This document shows, in pieces, positions 35,112 through 43,359 of a stretch of DNA of 64,000 nt. Location of the stretch: contig NZ_JAJNCX010000012.1 in assembly GCF_021026315.1 (NCBI RefSeq), positions 1-64,000 of the forward strand, in the 5' to 3' direction. The notes under the pieces are model-generated. The model saw only the letters and a program-made list of their open reading frames with translations, did no database searches and was not told where the DNA came from. Every line of letters begins with the position of its first letter. The stretch's first letter is position 1. This stretch comes from Rhizobium sp. C4 (lineage in GTDB: Bacteria > Pseudomonadota > Alphaproteobacteria > Rhizobiales > Rhizobiaceae). A program made the translations under genes and the position numbers.

Positions 35112-36422
35112 ATGGTTGATTCGGCCTTTCGCTCGCATTTAACAATAATACGCTCGCGCTTGGCCCGAGCACGCGAGTCGATTCTCAGCGTTTTCGTGCC
35201 AATTCTGGTGTTGGCCGCGACGGCGCTTGCCGGATGCCAGGCCGGTGAGCAGAACTACCTGACCAACGGCATCGGATCCGAGCTGACAGCGCCGGGCCTG
35301 GTGCGGACGGAATCGCTGCAGAACCAGTATTTCAGCTATCTCTGCCGGCAGGCGACCAGCCAGAGCTATGCGCCGAACGCGAGGTGCCAGGTCGACAGCT
35401 GGAATCTGATTGTCCAGCAGGGCATGAACGACATCGACCGGCGCTGCGACGCCTATCTGCAATGGCTCGACAATCGCAAGCGATCAAAGGGGCCGTGGAT
35501 CAGTCAGATCGGCGACACCGCAGCGGCGACCTCGGCGATACTGGGCCAGGTAAATGCAGGGACCACGGCGATCACCATCGTCGGCCAGGCCTTCCAACTC
35601 TTGACCAAGAGTGTGGAAAACTACCACAGTCGGCTTTTACTCGAGATCGAATCCTCAACGATCAATTCGATCGTGCTCAGAGGCCGTTACGATTTCCGCA
35701 GCTATATTCAGAAGCAGCGTATCCAGTTCACTACCAAGCCGGACGCTGAGCATGCGCTCAGGTCCTACACGCGTCTTTGCCTACCTTTTGCGATCGAGGC
35801 GAAGGTCAACGACTTCTCCACGCTGGGAGCACAGGGCGAGATGCCAAGAGCCGGTGGCTCCTTTGGCGACCTGCCAGTGGTGGGGACCATTACATCCAAC
35901 ACGGAAGTGTTTAAACCGGATCGCGGTCAAGGTACGAAGAATTCGACGACCTTGAATACCATCGCCTTAGCGATCCAGAAGGCGCTTTGCGTACCGGCAG
36001 ACGGCAAGGCCGGTCCACGCACCATTGAGGGGATCCGTGCCTACCAGTATACGCAAAAGCAGGCCGAGACCGGCGAATTGTCGCCCAATGTCCAGACAGT
36101 AATCATAAACACGTTTGGTGCCGGTCAGCCGAAACAGTTCGCAGAGTGCGATCCTCAGTTTTCCAACTTCCTGGAGCGGAACCTCTTCCAGAACGATCCG
36201 GCGAACGCGGCGGCGCTGGCGCAATTGCGCGACGACCTTAGTGCGTTAGCCAAGAAACATGGCGCAACCGTCGAGATTTCGGATACCGACACGTTGACGA
36301 CGCTTCGCCCGAAGATCGTGGCCATCAAGCAGAAGATCGGAGGTGACGTCTTCCGGTCGGGCGACAAGGCGTTCCTGAACTCGCAGTTCACGCCCGATCT
36401 CGAACGAATGCTGTTGAACTAG
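35112..36422 (+). CDS. Lipoprotein with peptidoglycan-binding-like repeat
   Basis: A 436-residue protein from MVDSAFRSHL (35112). A hydrophobic segment (ILSVFVPILVLAATALAGC) ends in a lipobox with Cys42, so it should be lipid-anchored; the stretch before it is long for a signal peptide and a later start is possible. The middle (DTAAATSAILGQVNAGTTAITIVGQAFQLL) is hydrophobic. Residues near 300 (IQKALCVPADGKAGPRTIEGIRAYQ) match the peptidoglycan-binding type 1 fold pattern. It lies 41 bases before the cell-wall hydrolase gene and probably works with it at the envelope. The exact role is unknown. Confidence 0.75.
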   Translation: MVDSAFRSHLTIIRSRLARARESILSVFVPILVLAATALAGCQAGEQNYLTNGIGSELTAPGLVRTESLQNQYFSYLCRQATSQSYAPNARCQVDSWNLIVQQGMNDIDRRCDAYLQWLDNRKRSKGPWISQIGDTAAATSAILGQVNAGTTAITIVGQAFQLLTKSVENYHSRLLLEIESSTINSIVLRGRYDFRSYIQKQRIQFTTKPDAEHALRSYTRLCLPFAIEAKVNDFSTLGAQGEMPRAGGSFGDLPVVGTITSNTEVFKPDRGQGTKNSTTLNTIALAIQKALCVPADGKAGPRTIEGIRAYQYTQKQAETGELSPNVQTVIINTFGAGQPKQFAECDPQFSNFLERNLFQNDPANAAALAQLRDDLSALAKKHGATVEISDTDTLTTLRPKIVAIKQKIGGDVFRSGDKAFLNSQFTPDLERMLLN

Positions 36423-36463
36423 CCGAACGACTGCGTCCGGCGGAAGCGGCGGAGGAAGCGATC

Positions 36464-38479
36464 ATGTTCCACAAACTGACAAAGGCGCAGTTCCCGTTCG
36501 AAGGGGAGCCACCGGCGCTTGCCAAGGTGCCGCCGCGCATTCCCGTGGGTAGCATCGTAGAAGACGATCCGGTCGGCGACGTCGGTGAAACGCTCAGTGC
36601 GGACGGAACCCTTCGACGGGTCAAGTTTCGAATGGTAAGTGACGTCCGGCACTGCTGGCTACCGGTGGAGTTTCTCGAACCGGCGGAGGCGGCCGAGCGA
36701 CCGCCGATCATCCCCTGGGCGTTCCTGACCACCTGCGTGCAGGCGGAAGAGTGGATCAACGCATTGCCGGACACAGGCACGAACTATGTCAACGCCGATT
36801 ACCTGATCGCGCTGGCGCTTTATGAATCCGGCCTCGCCAACGTCGGCAACATTACCCCGGGCACCGATGCAGTCGGCCCGTTCCAGATCACATCGACGCG
36901 CTGGAGCCAGTATCTCGACAAAGCGCACGTTCCCGAACTGACAGCTGACGATCGCGACAACGTATCGGACCAAATCTTCGGCACAGCCTTCCTGACACGC
37001 GAGGATACGCGCGCGATCAGCGAGGCGATTACCGCGCATGACCAAGGCGCCGGCACCAATACGGAGCCGGAAAAGACCGGTCCCTACATCCCGACCTATT
37101 CCGATGTCTTCATTGCCGCTGTGGTCACGCCGCTCGCTGCGATCGAACTGCGCAAGCTGCAGATCGCCGGCAAAGTCGATGCCCGTATCGACGAGATCGT
37201 CAAGAACCTGGACGATCTTCGCGAGGCGGAGATGGAGCGGATATTTCGCCACAATCACCACGTCTTCAAGGTCGACAAGGCTGAAGCAGAGGCTAAGGGC
37301 GTCGCCGCCGGGCCGCGCACGGTTGCTGATTTCTACGCCGCGGTGAACGCCAAGATCGACCAGCTGCTCGCAGACGCCTTCAAGCTGATGCAACTTCACG
37401 TTCCCGAACTGCTCCCGATCACCGCCGGCGATGCACCCTGGCTGGAGATCGCGCTACGCGAACAAGTCGACCCGTGGCAGAACGGCGTGTTGAAAGAGAA
37501 CAGCGCGGCCGGTACCAAAAGGGTGCTCGAATACTTCGACGCGACCAATCTTTCGACGAGCAAGGTGCTGGCTTGGTGCGGCGCTTTTGCAGCCTTCTGC
37601 ATGAAGGAGGTCGGGGGTAAAGTCGCCGATACGATCGTCCACGATCCCGCCTGGGCCGCCAGTTGGAAAAAATGGGGCAATCTGGCGATCCCGCTCGGCA
37701 GCGCCGACATCCCTGTCGGCGCGGTCGTCGTCATGTCGCCGCCGCCGGACGGGTCGCGCTCCGGCCACGTCAGCTTCTACTCTCCGACACAAAGCGGCGT
37801 TGCGGGCAAGGTCACGCTGCTCGGCGGCAACCAAAGCAATTCGGTGAAGGATTCGGATTTCGACCGGTCCGAAGTCGCGGCGATCCGCTGGGTCGGCCCG
37901 CCGCTCGGCAGCGGCGGGGATGTTCCGGGCTCAGATGTGGTCCCGCCTGGCGAAGGCATCGCCTGGGGGCGCTATGTCGACAAGAAGTTCGGCAATGACG
38001 CCTTCAAGAAAAAGGTGATCGCGATCTGCGAAGGCATGGACTGCGACCCAAGCTACCTGATGGCGGCGATGTCCTTCGAGACGGCGCGCAGCTTCTCGGC
38101 GAAACAGAAAAACCTCGCCGGCGGCTCAGCGACTGGGCTCATCCAATTCACGCCGATCGCCGCCGCCGATCTGGGCACCACAGTCGCCGAACTCGCGACC
38201 ATGACTGAACTGCGCCAACTCGATTTCGTCGAGAAATACATGACGCGATGGGCCAAGGGTCGCCCCTTCAAGAAACTGTCGGACGTCTATATGGCAATTT
38301 TAGCGCCGGCCTTCTTCGGCAATTCCGACAGCACGGTGATCTACGAGAATCCAAGCAAAAATTACAAGGCCAATGCCGGCCTCGACGCCAACAAGGACGG
38401 CAGGATCACTGTCGGCGAGTCGACCGCGAAGGTTCTCGTCCATCTTCATGAAGGGTTGAAGCTAGAGAACCGAGGCTAG
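36464..38479 (+). CDS. Three-domain peptidoglycan hydrolase (two SLT-like domains, CHAP-like domain, EF-hand)
   Basis: A 671-residue protein without a signal peptide. Residues 105 to 200 form a lysozyme/transglycosylase-like domain (YLIALALYESGLANVGNITPGT with Glu121 and DAVGPFQITSTRWSQYL). Residues 320 to 480 match the TIGR02594/CHAP-type amidase (PWLEIALREQV, Cys372 in AWCGAFAAFC, His435 in SGHVSFYS, LLGGNQSNSV). Residues 515 to 600 form a second lysozyme-like domain (SYLMAAMSFETARSFSAK...ATGLIQFTP). Near 645 is an EF-hand (DANKDGRITVGES). It could be a phage-type lysin or a secreted effector. It follows a lipoprotein gene with which it probably forms an operon. Confidence 0.82.
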   Translation: MFHKLTKAQFPFEGEPPALAKVPPRIPVGSIVEDDPVGDVGETLSADGTLRRVKFRMVSDVRHCWLPVEFLEPAEAAERPPIIPWAFLTTCVQAEEWINALPDTGTNYVNADYLIALALYESGLANVGNITPGTDAVGPFQITSTRWSQYLDKAHVPELTADDRDNVSDQIFGTAFLTREDTRAISEAITAHDQGAGTNTEPEKTGPYIPTYSDVFIAAVVTPLAAIELRKLQIAGKVDARIDEIVKNLDDLREAEMERIFRHNHHVFKVDKAEAEAKGVAAGPRTVADFYAAVNAKIDQLLADAFKLMQLHVPELLPITAGDAPWLEIALREQVDPWQNGVLKENSAAGTKRVLEYFDATNLSTSKVLAWCGAFAAFCMKEVGGKVADTIVHDPAWAASWKKWGNLAIPLGSADIPVGAVVVMSPPPDGSRSGHVSFYSPTQSGVAGKVTLLGGNQSNSVKDSDFDRSEVAAIRWVGPPLGSGGDVPGSDVVPPGEGIAWGRYVDKKFGNDAFKKKVIAICEGMDCDPSYLMAAMSFETARSFSAKQKNLAGGSATGLIQFTPIAAADLGTTVAELATMTELRQLDFVEKYMTRWAKGRPFKKLSDVYMAILAPAFFGNSDSTVIYENPSKNYKANAGLDANKDGRITVGESTAKVLVHLHEGLKLENRG

Positions 38480-38937
38480 GAGTTGTCCTCACTCTGCAGG
38501 CCGGCTTTTCACCAGTCCCGGTTCACAGATCCGCGGGCGTTGAGGTGCACGAAACTCACGTACATCCCAATACCGCCGCGAAACAGTCCACTATCACGTA
38601 GCCGCCGGAGCACTTCGGCCCACTGCTAAGGCGTTCCTTCCGCGAAACGGAAATCCACCGCGTAAAAGAATTCATGCGCACTATCTTACACCCGAGGCCG
38701 TGGTGTTTCCGCCGGCTGTAGCCAGGAGTTCTCGTTTCTTTGGCTGCTTGGCTCCAGGCGTTTTTGCCATAACCTACCTCGGATACATCAACCGTCAATG
38801 ATGCTCGATGGCATTCCATGCCGCCGGCCGCTGCCCACTCAAGTTGTCGCGGACCCTTCATACCAGGACGAGGTTTTCGAAGCCGCATGACGATGGTTGA
38901 ACACCGATAGCATCTGCGGCCTCGCCTACTGTTCAAA
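38480..38937. other. Gap with a possible 29-codon frame
   Basis: About 460 bases between the convergent hydrolase and HNH genes. A short minus-strand frame, 38681-38770 (MAKTPGAKQPKKREL..., 29 codons), has coding-like composition and may be the start of a gene that has been lost. Otherwise nothing is recognised. Confidence 0.4.
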
Positions 38938-39849
38938 TCAGTCGGAAGGGATTGCGGCCGCCAATTGCTTTTTGGCTTCATTGATTTCGGGAGCACCGGA
39001 ATTGAGGATTTTTGGAAGCATCTCGATCAAACCGGGCTTCCGGCCCTCGATGAGTTGCCGGGCCATCCCAAGATATGGCTGATTGTCCTTCAGATATTGG
39101 TCGATCCGAACGGTCGCCAGCGCGAGGTTTGTTCTGGAACCCTCACCTTTGGCCACTTCTGCTTCCAACGCGTCATACATAACGAGGTCACCGAGGATAA
39201 GCGTCGCCCGCGCATGCCGTTCGTTTTTTAGGCCTGGTCGCTGCAGCGCCAGGATGTCGATGGTTTTGCTTCCCCTACTGGAAGGTATGCCCGCATCATC
39301 TTTGCGCGCCTCTATCCAGCCATTGCAGAAAAATGTCAGATGTTCCGATGGCTCGTCGACGCATGGATCAAGCAAAAGCGGCTTTTCCTGCGCAATATCG
39401 ATCGTATGGCTTCTTGCCCTGTTGGCCTCGACTTCGAGAGGAAACTCGTTGCCCTTTCCAAGCGCCCGGGCCGCGGCCTTGCTGCCGATCTTGTGCCGAT
39501 TGGGTCGGTTGCAATAAATGCAGGACGAAAGAAGGTTCGGCCAGTGCGATGCGAGCCAGTAATATCCGGGCTTATCCAGCGCGCCGTTTATGAGTACGGC
39601 CTGTTTGGGACGAAAATGTTCGACGTCTTGGGGCTGAACCGCGGCCATCGATGACTCGCAATAGGCGCATTTGCTATGGAAGACCTCCTGGAGAAGCTCT
39701 CCCAATCTTTTGTTCTTGTAGGCCTTGAAGGGATATGGCGGCTTCTTTTTGTCAAATGGCGGCTTGTGATATGCCTCGGCGTCAGCGCGCTCCTCGTCCA
39801 TTATTTTCTTGATGTCATCTGGCAAAGCCGGCCGTTCGACCTTGATCAT
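38938..39849 (-). CDS. HNH endonuclease, PtuB-like
   Basis: A 303-residue HNH nuclease of the type found as PtuB in Septu and in retron Ec78-like systems (TIGR02646-like). Zinc ligands Cys61/Cys64 (KCAYCESSM) and Cys110/Cys113 (SSCIYCNRPN) frame the catalytic motif VEHFRPK with His78; Asn114 follows the last Cys. The ATG overlaps the stop of the HNH-ATPase gene by 4 bases, so the two proteins are made together and probably act as a complex that cuts DNA or tRNA on phage infection. The nuclease site is intact here, unlike in its partner. Confidence 0.85.
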   Translation of the reverse strand: MIKVERPALPDDIKKIMDEERADAEAYHKPPFDKKKPPYPFKAYKNKRLGELLQEVFHSKCAYCESSMAAVQPQDVEHFRPKQAVLINGALDKPGYYWLASHWPNLLSSCIYCNRPNRHKIGSKAAARALGKGNEFPLEVEANRARSHTIDIAQEKPLLLDPCVDEPSEHLTFFCNGWIEARKDDAGIPSSRGSKTIDILALQRPGLKNERHARATLILGDLVMYDALEAEVAKGEGSRTNLALATVRIDQYLKDNQPYLGMARQLIEGRKPGLIEMLPKILNSGAPEINEAKKQLAAAIPSD

Positions 39850-42104
39850 TGCGCATTTCCCCCGTCCGTCTCGGGAACAGGGGGAACTTGAAGCCAGATC
39901 GAGGCCAGTCGTTCTTGGGTCTCCTTTTTCGCCAATGCGCGATCCGCGGGTTCGGTTAGCGTCCGCTCCTCGGCGAGGTAGGAGTCAATCGTCTCGAACA
40001 TCATCCGCTCGCGCCTGTCTTTGCCGAGGATACCATCCTGTTGCAGATCCGCTTCCAGGCTTGAAAGCTGAGCGGTTACCACGTCGGAGTGCGGCTCTGC
40101 TTTTAGCTGAAGGTATCTTTCGAACTTGTTGTCGAGCTCCGGATCGACGGTGCTGTGAAGGCCGAAAAACTCCGACGTCAGCAATTGCTCCGCCGTCATC
40201 TTCGACACATCGGGAACATCGGTGATGATGTAGGGAACGCCACTTTCGTCCTCGTCCTCAACAACGAAGACTTCACCAGGCTGAAGACCGCGCAGGCAAA
40301 GCGGATCATGCGTCGAAACAATGAACTGGACGCGCGGGAAGGCCTTTCGAAGTCCGGAGACAATCCTCATTCTCCATCGAGGATGCAGATGTGCACCAAG
40401 CTCATCGATCAGAACCAGTCCTTCGGCCGCCTCCATGGCGTCCCACACGCTCGATAGGACCCGCATAATGTCGGCGGTGATCCCGATGACCGACTGATAC
40501 CCGTCGCTTAGCTGCGAAAACGAAACATTTCCCTGGCGCGACTTTACCGAAATCTTTCCGTTCCGGCGCACAAGCTTGTCGTCATCGTCAAGCACGAAGA
40601 AGACGTCCTTCAATGATCGGGCGAATTTGTTGAAGGATGTCGTCTTTTCCGCCGACAACCAAGCTTCAGGATCGCTAACCGGGACAAGTGGATTGAAGAG
40701 ATTATCGACCTTGGCATAGGGAAGGTCGATCCCTTTCGCTGAACCAGCTTTTTGCATAAGACGGACTGCACCGTAAGCAAGGGTGAGAACCTTCGATTCA
40801 ACTGACGAGTGCTTGAAACCCGTCTTGTCAATCGTAAGGGTCAGTGGTTCAGGCCGACCTGTGATCTTGATCGCCACCGACGCCTTGCTTGCGCCATTGC
40901 GAATGAACGTCATGGGATCAAGGTCGAGTTGATCGACATATTTTGCGCCGATCATTGTCAAAGCAATCGCTTGAAGAATTGACGATTTGCCGACACCGTT
41001 TTCCCCGAGCAGCATCGCCCAAGGTCCCGTTGGCGACTGGGAGCGGGCAAGATCTAGCTTGACCGATCGGATCTTCTTGAAATCGCGGATTTCCACCGAC
41101 TCGAGAAGCCGACTCTTCTCGAAATATGCCGGATCGATTCTCTGGCGACCGACCTCGACCGAAAACTCGGCGTCTGCCTGACTTTCGGCCACCTTCCGTT
41201 TGAGCGCTGTTCCCTTGAGCTCAATCGGAGGAATGAGCGCAACAAGGTCCGAGAGAAGCTGGTCAGCCGTTGCCCGCCCCGTTATCTTTCCAAGGAAGTT
41301 CAGCATCCGACTGGGCGAAAGAAGTCCGTTCCCTCTACCCATTTGACGATTGAGTTCTCGTGCCGCGAACTGTCTGCGGGCGGCAAGGTAAGGCCCCGGT
41401 TCGCGAAGGGTCTTGTTCAGCTCCCTTAGCCAGTCGGAGCTCAACACGCCCTCGCCGCTTTTGGTCGCAAGGCGAAGCGCAGACCGATAGATGGCCAATG
41501 CCTGTTGGCGGGAAGAGACGAGGTCTGCACGGTTCAATGCCAGAATGTCGATCGTCGCCTGGCCTCGTGGTGTCAAGCCTCCCACCATGCCCGTATCATC
41601 GAAAGCCAGGTGAACGTTGGGATCGTCGTTGCAGGGGTCGATCAACAACGCCTGTTCGGTTTTGACGACATCCCAATATGTGGTTCCGATCGCGGCGCGC
41701 GAACCCTCGACCGGAAATCGCCGTCCTTTGCTGCGATTACAATGGGCACACACATGGTAGATGTTCTGCCATTCGTAGGCGAGCCACCAATAATAATCCT
41801 CATCGATCACCCCCTTAATGCTTGTTGCGAAGGTCCTTGGCCTGTGGCGGGCAATCTCGTTTGGCCGCACATCGGTCAGCTCGCTTTCGCAGTATGCGCA
41901 TTTTTGCTGAAACAGCTCCCGCAACGCCGCCTTGACATCCCTCCCGCGATAAGGTGTCTCGTCGAAAGTAAACTTCTTTTGGCCGCGCTTCAGATGTTCG
42001 ACCTGGTAGTACTCCCGGACGTGGGCAAGAGCGCCTCGCTTTATGTCGCTGTTGTCAAACAGCGACGGGGGCATTGAAACGCTTGTTCTTTCAATTCGTA
42101 TCAA
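39846..42104 (-). CDS. HNH-ATPase fusion (PtuB-PtuA-like), Septu-type defence
   Basis: A 752-residue protein. Residues 1 to 130 repeat the PtuB plan, beginning MIRIERTSVS as in the partner MIKVERPALP, with Cys69/Cys72 and Cys119/Cys122. The His position of the HNH motif is changed (IARHRPR in place of VEHFRPK), so catalysis is doubtful. Residues 330 to 650 form an ABC/OLD-type ATPase: Walker A LGENGVGKSSIL (367-375), signature-like SQLSDGYQSV, Walker B GLVLIDELGAHLHP and IVSTHDPLCL. Septu normally has separate PtuA (ATPase) and PtuB (HNH); here the ATPase carries a degenerate HNH copy and an intact HNH gene follows. Confidence 0.85.
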   Translation of the reverse strand: MIRIERTSVSMPPSLFDNSDIKRGALAHVREYYQVEHLKRGQKKFTFDETPYRGRDVKAALRELFQQKCAYCESELTDVRPNEIARHRPRTFATSIKGVIDEDYYWWLAYEWQNIYHVCAHCNRSKGRRFPVEGSRAAIGTTYWDVVKTEQALLIDPCNDDPNVHLAFDDTGMVGGLTPRGQATIDILALNRADLVSSRQQALAIYRSALRLATKSGEGVLSSDWLRELNKTLREPGPYLAARRQFAARELNRQMGRGNGLLSPSRMLNFLGKITGRATADQLLSDLVALIPPIELKGTALKRKVAESQADAEFSVEVGRQRIDPAYFEKSRLLESVEIRDFKKIRSVKLDLARSQSPTGPWAMLLGENGVGKSSILQAIALTMIGAKYVDQLDLDPMTFIRNGASKASVAIKITGRPEPLTLTIDKTGFKHSSVESKVLTLAYGAVRLMQKAGSAKGIDLPYAKVDNLFNPLVPVSDPEAWLSAEKTTSFNKFARSLKDVFFVLDDDDKLVRRNGKISVKSRQGNVSFSQLSDGYQSVIGITADIMRVLSSVWDAMEAAEGLVLIDELGAHLHPRWRMRIVSGLRKAFPRVQFIVSTHDPLCLRGLQPGEVFVVEDEDESGVPYIITDVPDVSKMTAEQLLTSEFFGLHSTVDPELDNKFERYLQLKAEPHSDVVTAQLSSLEADLQQDGILGKDRRERMMFETIDSYLAEERTLTEPADRALAKKETQERLASIWLQVPPVPETDGGNAQ

Positions 42105-42384
42105 GGGCCGCCCCTATACTCAGCGTTTCTGCGTTCCTACGGATATTACTGCTTCCCGTTAAAAGTTCAATTGGCTTGTCAGTCATACTCGTCTTGGTTG
42201 ATTGCAGCCAGCCAACGACAGCTTTTTCTTTCGCGGCCAATCGCGCTCCACTTCTCCTCCTCTCAATCGGCATTCGGAACACGCAATTCAAAAACTCACT
42301 GAATGCGTGCCCGTCGACTTTTGAATTCTGCGCATTCCGTCGGCGAACGGTCCACGGCAGAATGGGATGCGCCAGCCCTTTCAA
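42091..42384 (-). CDS. Possible small protein ahead of the HNH-ATPase
   Basis: A frame of up to 97 codons fills the gap between the membrane protein gene (stop at 42388) and the HNH-ATPase, overlapping the latter by 14 bases. Starts could be TTG at 42384 or ATG at 42273 (MPIERRRSG, 60 residues). The C-terminal part (AAKEKAVVGWLQSTKTSMTDKPIELL) looks more gene-like than the start. No ribosome-binding site or family is clear. The tight overlap favours a real, translationally coupled gene. Confidence 0.35.
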   Translation of the reverse strand: MKGLAHPILPWTVRRRNAQNSKVDGHAFSEFLNCVFRMPIERRRSGARLAAKEKAVVGWLQSTKTSMTDKPIELLTGSSNIRRNAETLSIGAALDTN

Positions 42385-42387
42385 TGT

Positions 42388-43341
42388 CTACCTGCCCTCA
42401 TCTGCGGCAGGCGGCACAACGTCCTTCGTCTTTATGGGCTCGACCACCGCGACTGCCGGGCCGGTGATCTCAATGCTGAGATCAACGACAGCGCGCGGGG
42501 AAAACGTGTAGTAGCGCGGCTGAGTCCTGAACGGGACTTGCTCTCCGGGTTTCGCCCCGGGAACATCCGCGACCGCACTGACAAGATAAATCTTGTTCGG
42601 CTCGACCACATAACCACCGTTTGCGGGGAAGCGATTGACTGCCCGCATGAGGAGAGCCTGAAGTGTCGGGCGTGCGAACCTCACGGTCCCCGAGAGCGGT
42701 ATTGCTGTTTCACCTGCCGGCGGGCCATCGACCTTCACCACACCGATTTGAACCGGGCCTACGATATTCTTTCGTTTGATCGAAACCGAAACCCAAGCCT
42801 GGTCCTGATCAGGCTTTGGCGTGACCTCGGCATCTCGACTGGTTCGAATACCCAACGCGTACATCAGATTGTGGATCCCGCTGCTTCCACCGGCAAGAAC
42901 GAATGCCGTAATCAGCTTCGACCAAAAATTGGAAGTATCTGCTGCGTGCGTGCTCAGGAACTGCGCGATCGCGGCCTTGTCGGTGAGCGTATCCGGTACG
43001 CTGAACGCAACGACCAGATTTGCGAAAATATCGATCTTAAATCCGAACACGACGATCGACGATATCAAGACCATCAAAACCGTCTTCACGCCCTTTGTAT
43101 CGAAAAAGGCGAGAAAAACGCGCCAGTTGAAAATCACAGCAAACGCGCTTTCGAGGATGACGGCGATAACGAAAAGCATGGTGAGCGATTTGATGGACGC
43201 GGAATAGACGTTGGTCGAAAGACCAAGCGTGGATTGTTCGTCCGCCGCCAAGGCCATGCTTGACATCGCTCCGACCAAAATAAGGATCGTGACGAGGATG
43301 CTATTGAAAAACGATAGACGTTTGCCAAGGAAAGCTTGCAC
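42388..43341 (-). CDS. Membrane protein of the protease/MBL cluster
   Basis: A 317-residue protein. Residues 11 to 34 are a signal-like or first membrane helix (SILVTILILVGAMSSMALA). Two to three further helices follow to about residue 155 (SLTMLFVIAVILESAFAVIF, VLMVLISSIVVFGF, LITAFVLAGGSSGIHNLMYAL). The C-terminal 150 residues are soluble and beta-rich (VSVSIKRKNIVGPVQIGVVKV, VVDLSIEITGPAV). No family is recognised. It begins 18 bases after the MBL hydrolase gene, so it belongs to the same operon and may be its membrane anchor, sensor or target. Confidence 0.75.
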   Translation of the reverse strand: MQAFLGKRLSFFNSILVTILILVGAMSSMALAADEQSTLGLSTNVYSASIKSLTMLFVIAVILESAFAVIFNWRVFLAFFDTKGVKTVLMVLISSIVVFGFKIDIFANLVVAFSVPDTLTDKAAIAQFLSTHAADTSNFWSKLITAFVLAGGSSGIHNLMYALGIRTSRDAEVTPKPDQDQAWVSVSIKRKNIVGPVQIGVVKVDGPPAGETAIPLSGTVRFARPTLQALLMRAVNRFPANGGYVVEPNKIYLVSAVADVPGAKPGEQVPFRTQPRYYTFSPRAVVDLSIEITGPAVAVVEPIKTKDVVPPAADEGR

Positions 43342-43359
43342 GGTGAAGGGCCCCTAAAT

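Noticed and set aside
38556-38996. 146-codon minus-strand frame before the HNH gene stop
   Set aside because: Overlaps the 3' end of the HNH gene and has no recognisable sequence.
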